From assembly GCA_002405755.1 (NCBI GenBank), contig DHMK01000004.1, positions 18,069 to 40,225 of the forward strand: a stretch of DNA of 22,157 nt. Direction: 5' to 3'. The notes beneath the pieces are model-generated. The model made no database searches and was not told the DNA's origin. It was given only the letters and a program-made list of their open reading frames with translations. How positions within the stretch are numbered: the stretch's first letter is position 1; each line of letters starts with the position of its first letter. Source of the stretch: Clostridiales bacterium UBA4644 (GTDB lineage: Bacteria > Bacillota > Clostridia > Oscillospirales > Butyricicoccaceae). Below, one piece after another: positions 16,203 to 22,024 of this stretch. Both the position numbers and the translations under genes were made by a program.

Positions 16203-16792
16203 ACCCTGGGCCGGTAGAGAGAGATCACCAGGCCAAGAACCTGACAGTGGGAGCCGTCGATGGGATCGAAGGCCGGGTTTTCCGGCAGCAGCCAGACGCC
16301 GTCCTTGGCCAGACGCAGCCGCTTTACCGTGGCCTCGTCCTCCAGAAGGGCCACCACGATCTGCCCGGAGAGGGCCGTGTTCTGTCGGCGGACCAGGACG
16401 ATATCGCCGTCTAAAATGCCGGCCCCCACCATGCTCTCTCCCCGGACCTGCAGGGCAAACATCTCGCCCTGCTCCGGCCCATCGTAGGGGACGAAGCCCA
16501 GGGTGTCCTCCTGGGCCAGGATGGGCAGGCCCGCCGTTACCGTGCCCAAAACGGGAACGCTGCGGAAGGAAGCGCCGCTGGCGCCCTTGACGGAGAGGGC
16601 GCGGGTCTTGTGGTCGCTTTTTTCCAGATAGCCGCCCTCCTGCAGGATCTTCAGGTGGCTGTGGACCGTGGAGGGGGAGCGCAGGCCCACGGCGTCGCAG
16701 ATCTCCCGCACGGTGGGAGGATAGCCGTTGGCCCGGGTGGAATCCGTCACAAACTCCAGAATGCGCTGCCGCATGGGACTGAGCTGTTTCAT
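16199..16792 (-). CDS. lexA: SOS repressor LexA
   Basis: 197 residues from ATG 16792, preceded by GAGGTG at good spacing; the longer open frame reaches into the promoter region and is not coding. The winged helix-turn-helix fills 1-65 (RILEFVTDSTRANGYPPTVR, then the recognition helix SPSTVHSHLKILQEGGYL). The self-cleavage site is Ala87-Gly88 in VLGTVTAGLP, with catalytic Ser120 (RGESMVGAGI) and Lys157 (DEATVKRLR), so it is an active, RecA-stimulated autoprotease. It represses SOS genes until DNA damage. It is first in an operon with recG, and its own promoter carries a LexA box, so it is autoregulated. Confidence 0.98.
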   Translation of the reverse strand: MKQLSPMRQRILEFVTDSTRANGYPPTVREICDAVGLRSPSTVHSHLKILQEGGYLEKSDHKTRALSVKGASGASFRSVPVLGTVTAGLPILAQEDTLGFVPYDGPEQGEMFALQVRGESMVGAGILDGDIVLVRRQNTALSGQIVVALLEDEATVKRLRLAKDGVWLLPENPAFDPIDGSHCQVLGLVISLYRPRV

Positions 16793-16829
16793 ACAAAGCA
16801 CCTCGCAGGGATTTTCCTGTTTTTTTAAT

Positions 16830-16858
16830 AGTATAGCACAGCCGCTCCCAAAAAGCAA
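16830..16858 (-). promoter_or_regulatory. lexA-recG promoter (minus strand)
   Basis: On the minus strand TTGCTT (16858-16853), a 17-base spacer and TATACT (16835-16830) form the promoter. The start is near 16823, giving a leader of about 30 bases to lexA. The -35 hexamer shares three bases with the SOS box, so LexA binding would block RNA polymerase. Confidence 0.82.
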
Positions 16859-16869
16859 ACATTTGTTTG
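16856..16869. promoter_or_regulatory. LexA (SOS) box, Firmicutes type
   Basis: CAAACATTTGTTTG on the plus strand (CAAACAAATGTTTG on the minus strand) has perfectly complementary five-base arms. Against the Gram-positive consensus CGAACRNRYGTTYG, the minus strand matches at every position except A for G at position 2. It overlaps the lexA -35 element by three bases. Confidence 0.88.
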
Positions 16870-16970
16870 ACAAATTGCAGACGGCGGCAGGGAAGGGCGC
16901 GGGCTTCCCGCTTTTCGGGCATTTCCCGGGGAAAATGGCGAAAAAATCGGAAAAAACCGGGAAAAAAGGC

Positions 16971-16999
16971 TTGACTTTCGTCCCGGAGGATGCTATGCT
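16971..16999 (+). promoter_or_regulatory. Promoter of the S10 ribosomal protein operon
   Basis: TTGACT (16971-16976), a 17-base spacer and TATGCT (16994-16999) form a good sigma-A promoter with a start near 17006. It is the only clear plus-strand promoter between lexA and rpsJ and would transcribe a leader of about 410 bases that includes the HEARO-like RNA. The stretch 16870-16970 holds no gene, only short GC hairpins and A-rich runs. Confidence 0.82.
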
Positions 17000-17053
17000 G
17001 ATAAAGCGCCTGAAAGGGCGTATTATGCCTGTATGTCGTGATACAGGCAGCGA

Positions 17054-17326
17054 GGAAGCCGGAGATTGCCGCCGCAGGCGGGTAACTTCGGTGGAGTAAG
17101 TCCGACAATCGGGCGGCACAGAAAGCTGCGTTCCTATCGTCCTGCTTCACAGGCAGGCCGGAACGGAGGTCATGCCCTTGCGGCAAGACAATAGGAATGC
17201 TGAAGACGCGCGAACGTTCCCCGCAAGCTGCGGAACTGCCGGTCAGGGATCGGTAAGCCCGGTGGGAACCAATTTGCGCCTTAACGCCGGACGGATGTTT
17301 GTATCGCCGGTTTCATTTATTGGAGC
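17054..17326 (+). ncRNA. HEARO/omega-RNA-like structured RNA, no nuclease ORF
   Basis: About 270 bases without a gene but dense in helices: GAAG/CTTC (17055-17058, 17086-17089) enclosing CCGCC/GGCGG (17069-17073, 17077-17081). A long-range stem TTCCTAT/ATAGGAA (17131-17137, 17191-17197) encloses CCTGC/GCAGG (17141-17145, 17153-17157) and CTTG/CAAG (17177-17180, 17184-17187). GTTC...CCGC pairs with GCGGAAC (17216-17224, 17230-17236). Single-stranded motifs match what I recall of the omega-RNA of the gut IscB OgeuIscB and of HEARO RNAs: TTGC..CCG.AGG near the 5' end (17066-17078), CCCCG...GGAACTGC, and above all GGTAAGCCCGGTGGGAACC (17252-17270). The comparison is from memory, not a computed alignment. 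In this family the guide lies 5' of the scaffold, here about 17038-17053. ATGA follows at 17327. No IscB/IsrB/TnpA ORF is present. The ends are estimates. Confidence 0.68.
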
Positions 17327-17364
17327 ATGACGATACACACGGATGCGTGGCGAGCTTTCGGCCG

Positions 17365-17395
17365 TACAATGTCACCTCACGAGAAAAACATTGTA
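17365..17395 (+). promoter_or_regulatory. Leader hairpin just before the rpsJ ribosome site
   Basis: TACAATGT (17365-17372) pairs perfectly with ACATTGTA (17388-17395) around a 15-base loop. The stem ends five bases before the AAGGAG of rpsJ, and no T-tract follows, so it is not a terminator. It could modulate translation initiation or bind an autoregulatory ribosomal protein. Confidence 0.45.
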
Positions 17396-17414
17396 TGAAA
17401 AAGGAGAACCAACC

Positions 17415-17726
17415 ATGGCAGACATGCAGAACATGCGGATCAGACTGAAGGCCTATGACCACACCGTCATCGACCAGGCCGCCGCCAAGATCGTTGAGAC
17501 CGCCAAGCGCTCCGGCGCCGAGGTCTCCGGCCCCATCCCCCTGCCCACCGACAAGAAGGTGGTCACCATCCTGCGCGCCGTCCATAAGTATAAGGACAGC
17601 CGCGAGCAGTTTGAGCGCCGCACCCACAAGCGCCTGATCGACATCAAGAACCCCGCCCAGAAGACCGTGGAGGCCCTGATGAACCTGGACCTGCCCGCCG
17701 GCGTGGAGATCGAGATCAAGCTGTAA
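17415..17726 (+). CDS. rpsJ: 30S ribosomal protein S10
   Basis: 103 residues from ATG 17415, chosen because AAGGAG (17401-17406) is eight bases upstream. Diagnostic segments are IRLKAYDHTVIDQAAAKIVE near the N-terminus, GPIPLPTDKKVVTILRAVHK in the middle and SREQFERRTHKRLIDI leading into the C-terminal strand. S10 is a head protein of the small subunit and also binds NusB in transcription antitermination. It is the first gene of the S10 operon, as usual. It differs from common arrangements in its long structured leader and in the 132-base gap to rplC. Confidence 0.98.
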   Translation: MADMQNMRIRLKAYDHTVIDQAAAKIVETAKRSGAEVSGPIPLPTDKKVVTILRAVHKYKDSREQFERRTHKRLIDIKNPAQKTVEALMNLDLPAGVEIEIKL

Positions 17727-17751
17727 GCCCCGAGCGCATCTTATTATTTAA

Positions 17752-17830
17752 GTCAGCACCCTTGCTTCGCGAGAAGCAGGTTATGTTGAGAAGCGAAGGC
17801 GGAGTACCGTTACTGCTCCGTACTACTGAC
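17752..17830 (+). promoter_or_regulatory. Structured intercistronic element between rpsJ and rplC
   Basis: The gap of 132 bases holds a multibranch fold. A closing stem GTCAG/CTGAC (17752-17756, 17826-17830) surrounds a hairpin with TGCTTC/GAAGCA (17763-17768, 17773-17778) capped by a GCGA tetraloop of GNRA type, and a second hairpin CGGAG/CTCCG (17800-17804, 17816-17820). No T-tract follows. It may be a protein-binding control element or a processing site. Confidence 0.45.
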
Positions 17831-17858
17831 CAACCACTAACTGCAAGGAGGAAATAAC

Positions 17859-18578
17859 GTGCAGAAAGCAATCATCGGAAAGAAAGTCGGCATGACCCAG
17901 ATCTTTGACGAAAAGGGCAATGTGATCCCCGTTACCGTCATCGAGGCCGGCCCCTGCACCGTGGTGCAGAAGAAGACTGTGGAAAACGACGGCTATGCTT
18001 CCGTCCAGCTGGGCTTTGAGGACCTGGCGGACAAGAAGACCACCAAGCCCCAGAAGGGCCACTTTGAAAAGGCCGGCGTTTCCGCCAAGAAGATCCTGAA
18101 GGAATTCCGCCTGGAGAAGGCGGCCGAGATGAACGTCGGCGACGTGGTCAAGGCGGATGTTTTTGCCGCCGGCGACAAGATCGACGTCATCGGCACCAGC
18201 AAGGGCAAGGGCTATGCCGGCGTGGTCAAGCGCTGGAACGCCCATGTTCAGTGCCATTCTCACGGCGTCGGCCCGGTCCACCGCAGCGTGGGCTCCATGG
18301 GCGCCAACACCGACCCCTCCCGCGTCATGCCCGGCAAGAAGATGGCCGGTCATCTGGGCGCAGAGCAGGTCACCGTCCAGAACCTGGAAGTGGTGAAGGT
18401 GGACGCCGAGGCCAACATGATCGCCATCCGCGGCGCCGTCCCCGGCCCCAAGGGCTCTGTGGTCTTTCTCAAGAACACTGTGAAGAACATCAAGGTCAAG
18501 CATGCCGATACCGGCATCAGCAAGAACCCGCAGAAGGCTTCCGGACGCAATCCGCAGAAGGCCTCTGCAAGAAGCTAA
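17859..18578 (+). CDS. rplC: 50S ribosomal protein L3
   Basis: 239 residues from GTG 17859, with AAGGAGG (17845-17851) seven bases before it. The N-terminus KAIIGKKVGMTQIFDEKG and the central loop around 'GVGPVHRSVGSMGANTDPSR' followed by MPGKKMAGHLG are diagnostic of L3, which binds near the 3' end of 23S rRNA and reaches toward the peptidyl transferase centre. The C-terminus ends in a short basic tail with a repeated NPQKAS unit (KNPQKASGRNPQKASARS), longer than the usual end of about 210 residues. Its start is separated from rpsJ by the structured spacer and it runs into rplD after 18 bases. Confidence 0.98.
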   Translation: MQKAIIGKKVGMTQIFDEKGNVIPVTVIEAGPCTVVQKKTVENDGYASVQLGFEDLADKKTTKPQKGHFEKAGVSAKKILKEFRLEKAAEMNVGDVVKADVFAAGDKIDVIGTSKGKGYAGVVKRWNAHVQCHSHGVGPVHRSVGSMGANTDPSRVMPGKKMAGHLGAEQVTVQNLEVVKVDAEANMIAIRGAVPGPKGSVVFLKNTVKNIKVKHADTGISKNPQKASGRNPQKASARS

Positions 18579-18596
18579 TGGGGAGGAGGAAAAACA

Positions 18597-19223
18597 ATGC
18601 CTAAGACTAACGTAGTAGATATGACCGGCAAGATCGTCGGTGAGATCGAGCTGAAGGACAGCGTGTTCGGCGTGGAGCCCAACATGGCCGTTGTTCATGC
18701 CGATGTGAAGTGCTACCTGGCCAATCAGCGTCACGGCACCCAGAGCACGCTGACCCGCGCCGAGGTTTCCGGCGGCGGCAGAAAGCCCCGTCGTCAGAAG
18801 GGCTCCGGCTGCGCCCGTCAGGGCTCGACCCGCGCTCCCCAGTGGACGCACGGCGGCATCGCCCTGGGCCCCAAGCCCCGGGATTACAGCTACAGCCTGA
18901 ACCGCAAGGCCAAGAAGCTGGCCATCGTCAGCGCCCTCAGCGCCAAGACCGCCGCCGGCGATCTGATCGTTGTGGACAATATCGCGCTGGGCGAGGTCAA
19001 GACCCGCAGCATGGTCCAGTTCCTGAAGGCCGTCGGCGCCGAGGGCAAGGCCCTGGTCATGACCAACAATGTGGAAAAGAACGTGGTCCTCTCCGCCCGC
19101 AATATCCCCGGCGTGCAGACCACCTTCTCCGGCGTGTTCTGCGTCTATGACATCCTGAAGGCTGACAAGCTGGTCTTTGACAAGGCCGCTGTGGAAAAGA
19201 TCCAGGAGGTATACGCCAAATGA
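18597..19223 (+). CDS. rplD: 50S ribosomal protein L4
   Basis: 208 residues, preceded by GGGGAGGAGG. The extended loop that lines the exit tunnel is at about 60-90 (SGGGRKPRRQKGSGCARQGS then TRAPQWTHGG), and the globular part continues with GPKPRDYSYSLNRKAKKLA. The loop contains KGSGCARQGS where most bacteria have KGTGRARQGS, so a tunnel-facing Arg is Cys here; related Clostridia should be compared. In some bacteria L4 represses its own S10 operon by binding the leader, which is relevant to the structured spacers here. The stop overlaps rplW as ATGA. Confidence 0.97.
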   Translation: MPKTNVVDMTGKIVGEIELKDSVFGVEPNMAVVHADVKCYLANQRHGTQSTLTRAEVSGGGRKPRRQKGSGCARQGSTRAPQWTHGGIALGPKPRDYSYSLNRKAKKLAIVSALSAKTAAGDLIVVDNIALGEVKTRSMVQFLKAVGAEGKALVMTNNVEKNVVLSARNIPGVQTTFSGVFCVYDILKADKLVFDKAAVEKIQEVYAK

Positions 19224-19516
19224 AAACCGCTTACGATATCATCAAGCGCCCGGTGATCACCGAGAAGTCCATGGAAGCCGTGGGCGACAAGAAGTATGTC
19301 TTTGAGGTGGCGCTGGACGCCAATAAGGTGGAGATCCGCAAGGCCATCGAGGAGATCTTCGGCGTGAAGGTCCTCAGCGTCAACACCATCCGTGTGGCCG
19401 GCAAAAACGTCCGCGGCCGCACCGGCCGCTCCGGCCGCAAGCCCGAGCGGAAAAAGGCGATCATCCGTCTGACGGAGGATTCCAAGACCATCGAGCTGTT
19501 CGAGGGCATGGTCTGA
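19220..19516 (+). CDS. rplW: 50S ribosomal protein L23
   Basis: 98 residues starting in an ATGA overlap with rplD, so translation is coupled. Typical segments are AYDIIKRPVITEKSM at the start, YVFEVALDANKVEIRKAIEE in the middle and VKVLSVNTIRVAGKNVRGR before the basic loop. L23 sits at the exit of the peptide tunnel and is the docking point for trigger factor and signal recognition particle. The length is normal. A 135-base structured gap follows before rplB. Confidence 0.97.
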   Translation: MKTAYDIIKRPVITEKSMEAVGDKKYVFEVALDANKVEIRKAIEEIFGVKVLSVNTIRVAGKNVRGRTGRSGRKPERKKAIIRLTEDSKTIELFEGMV

Positions 19517-19522
19517 TCCCCG

Positions 19523-19617
19523 GGGGAACGAGCTCCCCTGCAGACGAGAGCGCGAAAGCGCTTCCGATCGCGCAGCGCCCCGCGCTGCCGAAGGTATGCC
19601 GCGGCATGAGACGCGGC
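19523..19617 (+). promoter_or_regulatory. Structured intercistronic element between rplW and rplB
   Basis: Four hairpins in a row: GGGG/CCCC (19523-19526, 19535-19538); AGCGC/GCGCT with a GAAA tetraloop (19549-19553, 19558-19562); GCAGCGC/GCGCTGC with a CCC loop (19572-19578, 19582-19588); GCCGCG/CGCGGC (19598-19603, 19612-19617). None has a T-tract. It may be an RNA processing, pausing or protein-binding element that sets apart the rplB half of the operon. Confidence 0.45.
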
Positions 19618-19651
19618 GCAAAACGAAAACGAAATAAGGAGTGAATCACCT

Positions 19652-20485
19652 ATGGCGATCAAAACCTTTAAGCCCACGACGCCGTCCCGCCGTCAGATGA
19701 CGGTGACCGACTACCGTGGACTGAGCAAGGTCAAGCCTGAGAAGAGCCTGCTGGAGCCGCTGAAGAAAAACGCCGGCCGCAACAGCTATGGCCGCATCAC
19801 CGTCCGTCACCACGGCGGCGGCAACAAGCAGAAATACCGCATCATCGATTTCAAGCGCGAGAAGCTGGATATGCCCGCCACCGTGCTGACCATCGAATAC
19901 GATCCCAACCGTACCGCGCACATCGCCCTGGTCCGGTATGAGGACGGCGAGAAGCGCTACATCCTGGCCCCCTACGGTCTGAATGTGGGCGACGTGATCG
20001 TTTCCGGCGAGGGCGCCGACATCAAGCCCGGCAACTGCCTGCCCATCGCCAACATCCCCCTGGGTACCATGATCCACAACATCGAGCTGATCCCCGGCCG
20101 CGGCGGCCAGCTGGTCCGCACTGCGGGCGGCGCCGCGCAGCTGATGGCCAAGGAAGGCGCTTCCGCGCAGGTGCGTCTGCCCTCCGGCGAGGTCCGCTAC
20201 ATCAAGATGGGCTGCCGCGCCACCATCGGCCAGGTTGGCAACATCGATCAGAGCAATGTGAATCGCGGTAAGGCCGGTAAGACCCGCCACATGGGCGTTC
20301 GTCCCACCGTCCGCGGCTCTGTCATGAACCCCTGCGATCACCCCCACGGCGGCGGCGAGGGCAAGGCCCCCATTGGCCGTCCCGGCCCTGTGACCCCCTG
20401 GGGCAAGCCCGCGCTGGGTTACAAGACCCGCAAGAAGAATCATCGTACCGACAAGCAGATCGTCAAGCGTCGTAACGGTAAATAA
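19652..20485 (+). CDS. rplB: 50S ribosomal protein L2
   Basis: 277 residues, preceded by AAGGAG. It opens with AIKTFKPTTPSRRQMTV and carries VRHHGGGNKQKYRIIDFKR. The near-invariant DHPHGGGEGKAPIGR stretch (229-243) includes the histidine implicated in peptidyl transferase centre assembly. The C-terminus (GYKTRKKNHRTDKQIVKRR) is basic as usual. L2 binds 23S rRNA and bridges the subunits. Codon use is strongly biased, as expected of a highly expressed gene. Unlike its neighbours it starts after a long structured spacer. Confidence 0.98.
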   Translation: MAIKTFKPTTPSRRQMTVTDYRGLSKVKPEKSLLEPLKKNAGRNSYGRITVRHHGGGNKQKYRIIDFKREKLDMPATVLTIEYDPNRTAHIALVRYEDGEKRYILAPYGLNVGDVIVSGEGADIKPGNCLPIANIPLGTMIHNIELIPGRGGQLVRTAGGAAQLMAKEGASAQVRLPSGEVRYIKMGCRATIGQVGNIDQSNVNRGKAGKTRHMGVRPTVRGSVMNPCDHPHGGGEGKAPIGRPGPVTPWGKPALGYKTRKKNHRTDKQIVKRRNGK

Positions 20486-20504
20486 TTGAAAGGAGCACAA
20501 TTTT

Positions 20505-20777
20505 ATGGGCAGAAGTGTGAAAAAGGGCCCCTTTGTGGCTCCCGAGCTGCTGAAAAGGGTCCATCAGCTGAATGAAGCTGGTGAAAAGAAGGTCCTGAAG
20601 ACCTGGTCCCGCGCCTCCACCATTTTCCCGGAGTTCGTGGGCCACACCATCGCCGTCCATGACGGCAGAAAGCATATCCCCGTGTATGTCACCGAGGATA
20701 TGGTCGGACACAAGCTGGGCGAGTTTGCTCCCACGCGTACCTTCCGGGGTCACGCCGGCAGCAAGACCGGTAAATAA
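20505..20777 (+). CDS. rpsS: 30S ribosomal protein S19
   Basis: 90 residues with AAAGGAG 8-9 bases before the ATG. Family marks are GRSVKKGPFVAPELLKRVHQ at the start, TWSRASTIFPEFVGHTIAVHDG in the centre and LGEFAPTRTFRGHAGSK at the end. S19 forms a pair with S13 in the head of the small subunit and contacts 16S rRNA near the A-site tRNA. Length and order are ordinary, 19 bases after rplB and 17 before rplV. Confidence 0.98.
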   Translation: MGRSVKKGPFVAPELLKRVHQLNEAGEKKVLKTWSRASTIFPEFVGHTIAVHDGRKHIPVYVTEDMVGHKLGEFAPTRTFRGHAGSKTGK

Positions 20778-20794
20778 GGGGAGGTAAAGTCAAC

Positions 20795-21130
20795 ATGGAA
20801 GCGAAAGCATCTGTCAAGTTCGTTCGCATGTCTCCCCGCAAGGTGAAGATCGTCTGCGATCTGATCCGGGATAAGGACGTGGCTACGGCCGCCGCCATCC
20901 TGATGAACACCCGCAAGGCCGCCAGCGAGCCGCTGATGAAGCTGCTCAAGAGCTGCGCCGCCAATGCGGAAAACAACTTCGAGATGGATCCCGAGAAGCT
21001 GTATGTGGCCAAGATCTGGTGCTGCCCCGGCCCCATTCTCAAGAGAATGATGCCCCGGGCCCGCGGCGGAGCTGCCGGCATTAAGAAGAGAACCTGCCAC
21101 ATCAACATGGTTCTCGCCGAGAAAGAATAA
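20795..21130 (+). CDS. rplV: 50S ribosomal protein L22
   Basis: 111 residues, preceded by GGGGAGG. It begins EAKASVKFVRMSPRKVKIVCD, the family's N-terminus, and has the long beta-hairpin that lines the exit tunnel near residues 80-100 (GPILKRMMPRARGGAAGIKK) before the final strand KRTCHINMVLAEKE. The hairpin tip is where macrolide-resistance changes arise in other species; no duplication or deletion is obvious. Gene spacing is tight (15 bases to rpsC). Confidence 0.98.
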   Translation: MEAKASVKFVRMSPRKVKIVCDLIRDKDVATAAAILMNTRKAASEPLMKLLKSCAANAENNFEMDPEKLYVAKIWCCPGPILKRMMPRARGGAAGIKKRTCHINMVLAEKE

Positions 21131-21145
21131 GTCAGGAGGGAAACT

Positions 21146-22024
21146 ATGGGCCAGAAAGTCAATCCCCACGGCCTGCGCGTGGGCGTTATCAATGGATGGG
21201 ACTCCCGTTGGTTTGCCAAAGACGAACTCGTCGGCGACCTGCTGGTGGAGGACAACAAGATCCGCAATTATCTGAAGACCAACCTGTATCAGGCTGGCAT
21301 CCCCCGCATCGAGATCGAGCGCGACAGCGCCAAGGTCCGCATCTTTATCCACTGCGCCAAGCCCGGCATGATCGTCGGCAAGGGCGGCGCGGAGATCGAA
21401 AAGCTCCAGGAGACCGTCTCCAAGATGATCGGCAAGCCTGTGGCCATCTCCATCGTGGAAGTCCGCTCCCCCGATCTGAACGCGCAGCTGGTGGCGGAAA
21501 ACATCGCCGCGCAGATCGAAAAGCGTATCTCTCACCGCCGCGCCATGAAGATGGCCATGCAGCGCGCCATGAAGCTGGGCGCCAAGGGCATCAAGTGCAA
21601 CTGCGCCGGCCGTCTGGGCGGCCGCGAGATCGCGGGCGTTGAGCATTATCACGAGGGCACCATCCCCCTGCAGACCCTCCGTGCCGATATCGACTACGGC
21701 TTTGCCGAGGCGAAGACCACCTACGGCCGCATCGGCGTGAAGGTCTGGCTGTATAAGGGCGAAGTCCTCACCGGCGGCCCCCGCTCCACTCCCGTGGAAG
21801 CACCCCGCCGGGACCGCCGCGACCGCCGCGATGGCGATCGCCGGGATCGCCGTGACCGCCGCGAAGGCGGCGAGCGTCGTGAGCGCCGCGATGGCGGCCG
21901 CTTTGGCGAGCGCAAGCAGTTCTCTGCGGGCCCCCGGGGTCCCCAGGGCCGTCCCTATCAGCGGCCCGCCGCTCCTGCGGCTGCCCCCGCTGAGGCTCCC
22001 AAGACGGAAGGAGGAGCAAACTAA
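21146..22024 (+). CDS. rpsC: 30S ribosomal protein S3 with long basic/acidic C-terminal tail
   Basis: 292 residues, preceded by CAGGAGGG. The N-terminal part (GQKVNPHGLRVGVINGWDSR) and KH domain with GKGG at 78-81 (PGMIVGKGGAEIEKLQE) are standard. The C-terminal S3 domain ends near residue 215 (GRIGVKVWLYKGEVLTGG), where typical proteins stop within about 10-15 residues. Here a tail of about 75 residues follows: Arg/Asp repeats (units of RRDRRDRRD, about 221-250), a Gly/Arg/Pro stretch and an Ala/Pro-rich end. S3 lies at the mRNA entry pore and has helicase-like and RNA-binding roles, so the tail probably touches mRNA or rRNA. Its stop shares a base with the rplP start (TAATG). Confidence 0.96.
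   Translation: MGQKVNPHGLRVGVINGWDSRWFAKDELVGDLLVEDNKIRNYLKTNLYQAGIPRIEIERDSAKVRIFIHCAKPGMIVGKGGAEIEKLQETVSKMIGKPVAISIVEVRSPDLNAQLVAENIAAQIEKRISHRRAMKMAMQRAMKLGAKGIKCNCAGRLGGREIAGVEHYHEGTIPLQTLRADIDYGFAEAKTTYGRIGVKVWLYKGEVLTGGPRSTPVEAPRRDRRDRRDGDRRDRRDRREGGERRERRDGGRFGERKQFSAGPRGPQGRPYQRPAAPAAAPAEAPKTEGGAN

Noticed and set aside
14508..16217. Plus-strand open frame of 569 codons opposite recG
   Set aside because: A shadow of recG in GC-rich DNA, with no start signal and antisense-like amino-acid composition.
16203..17186. Minus-strand open frame continuing upstream of recG, giving a 1011-residue reading frame
   Set aside because: The upstream part lies antiphase over lexA and non-coding promoter DNA and contains no family motif. 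RecG begins naturally at ATG 16202 in an ATGA overlap with lexA.
17000..17340. RNase P RNA, tmRNA, SRP RNA or a known riboswitch as explanation for the structured leader
   Set aside because: I compared it from memory with the conserved cores of RNase P (GAGGAAAGUCC, ACAGAA), tmRNA (5' GGGG and tag ORF), SRP (GGAAGGAAGCAGC) and common riboswitches. Only GGAGTAAGTCC is vaguely RNase P-like and the rest does not fit. HEARO motifs fit better.
16980..17340. Group II intron in the S10 leader
   Set aside because: No GUGYG-type 5' end, no domain V hairpin and no reverse transcriptase ORF.
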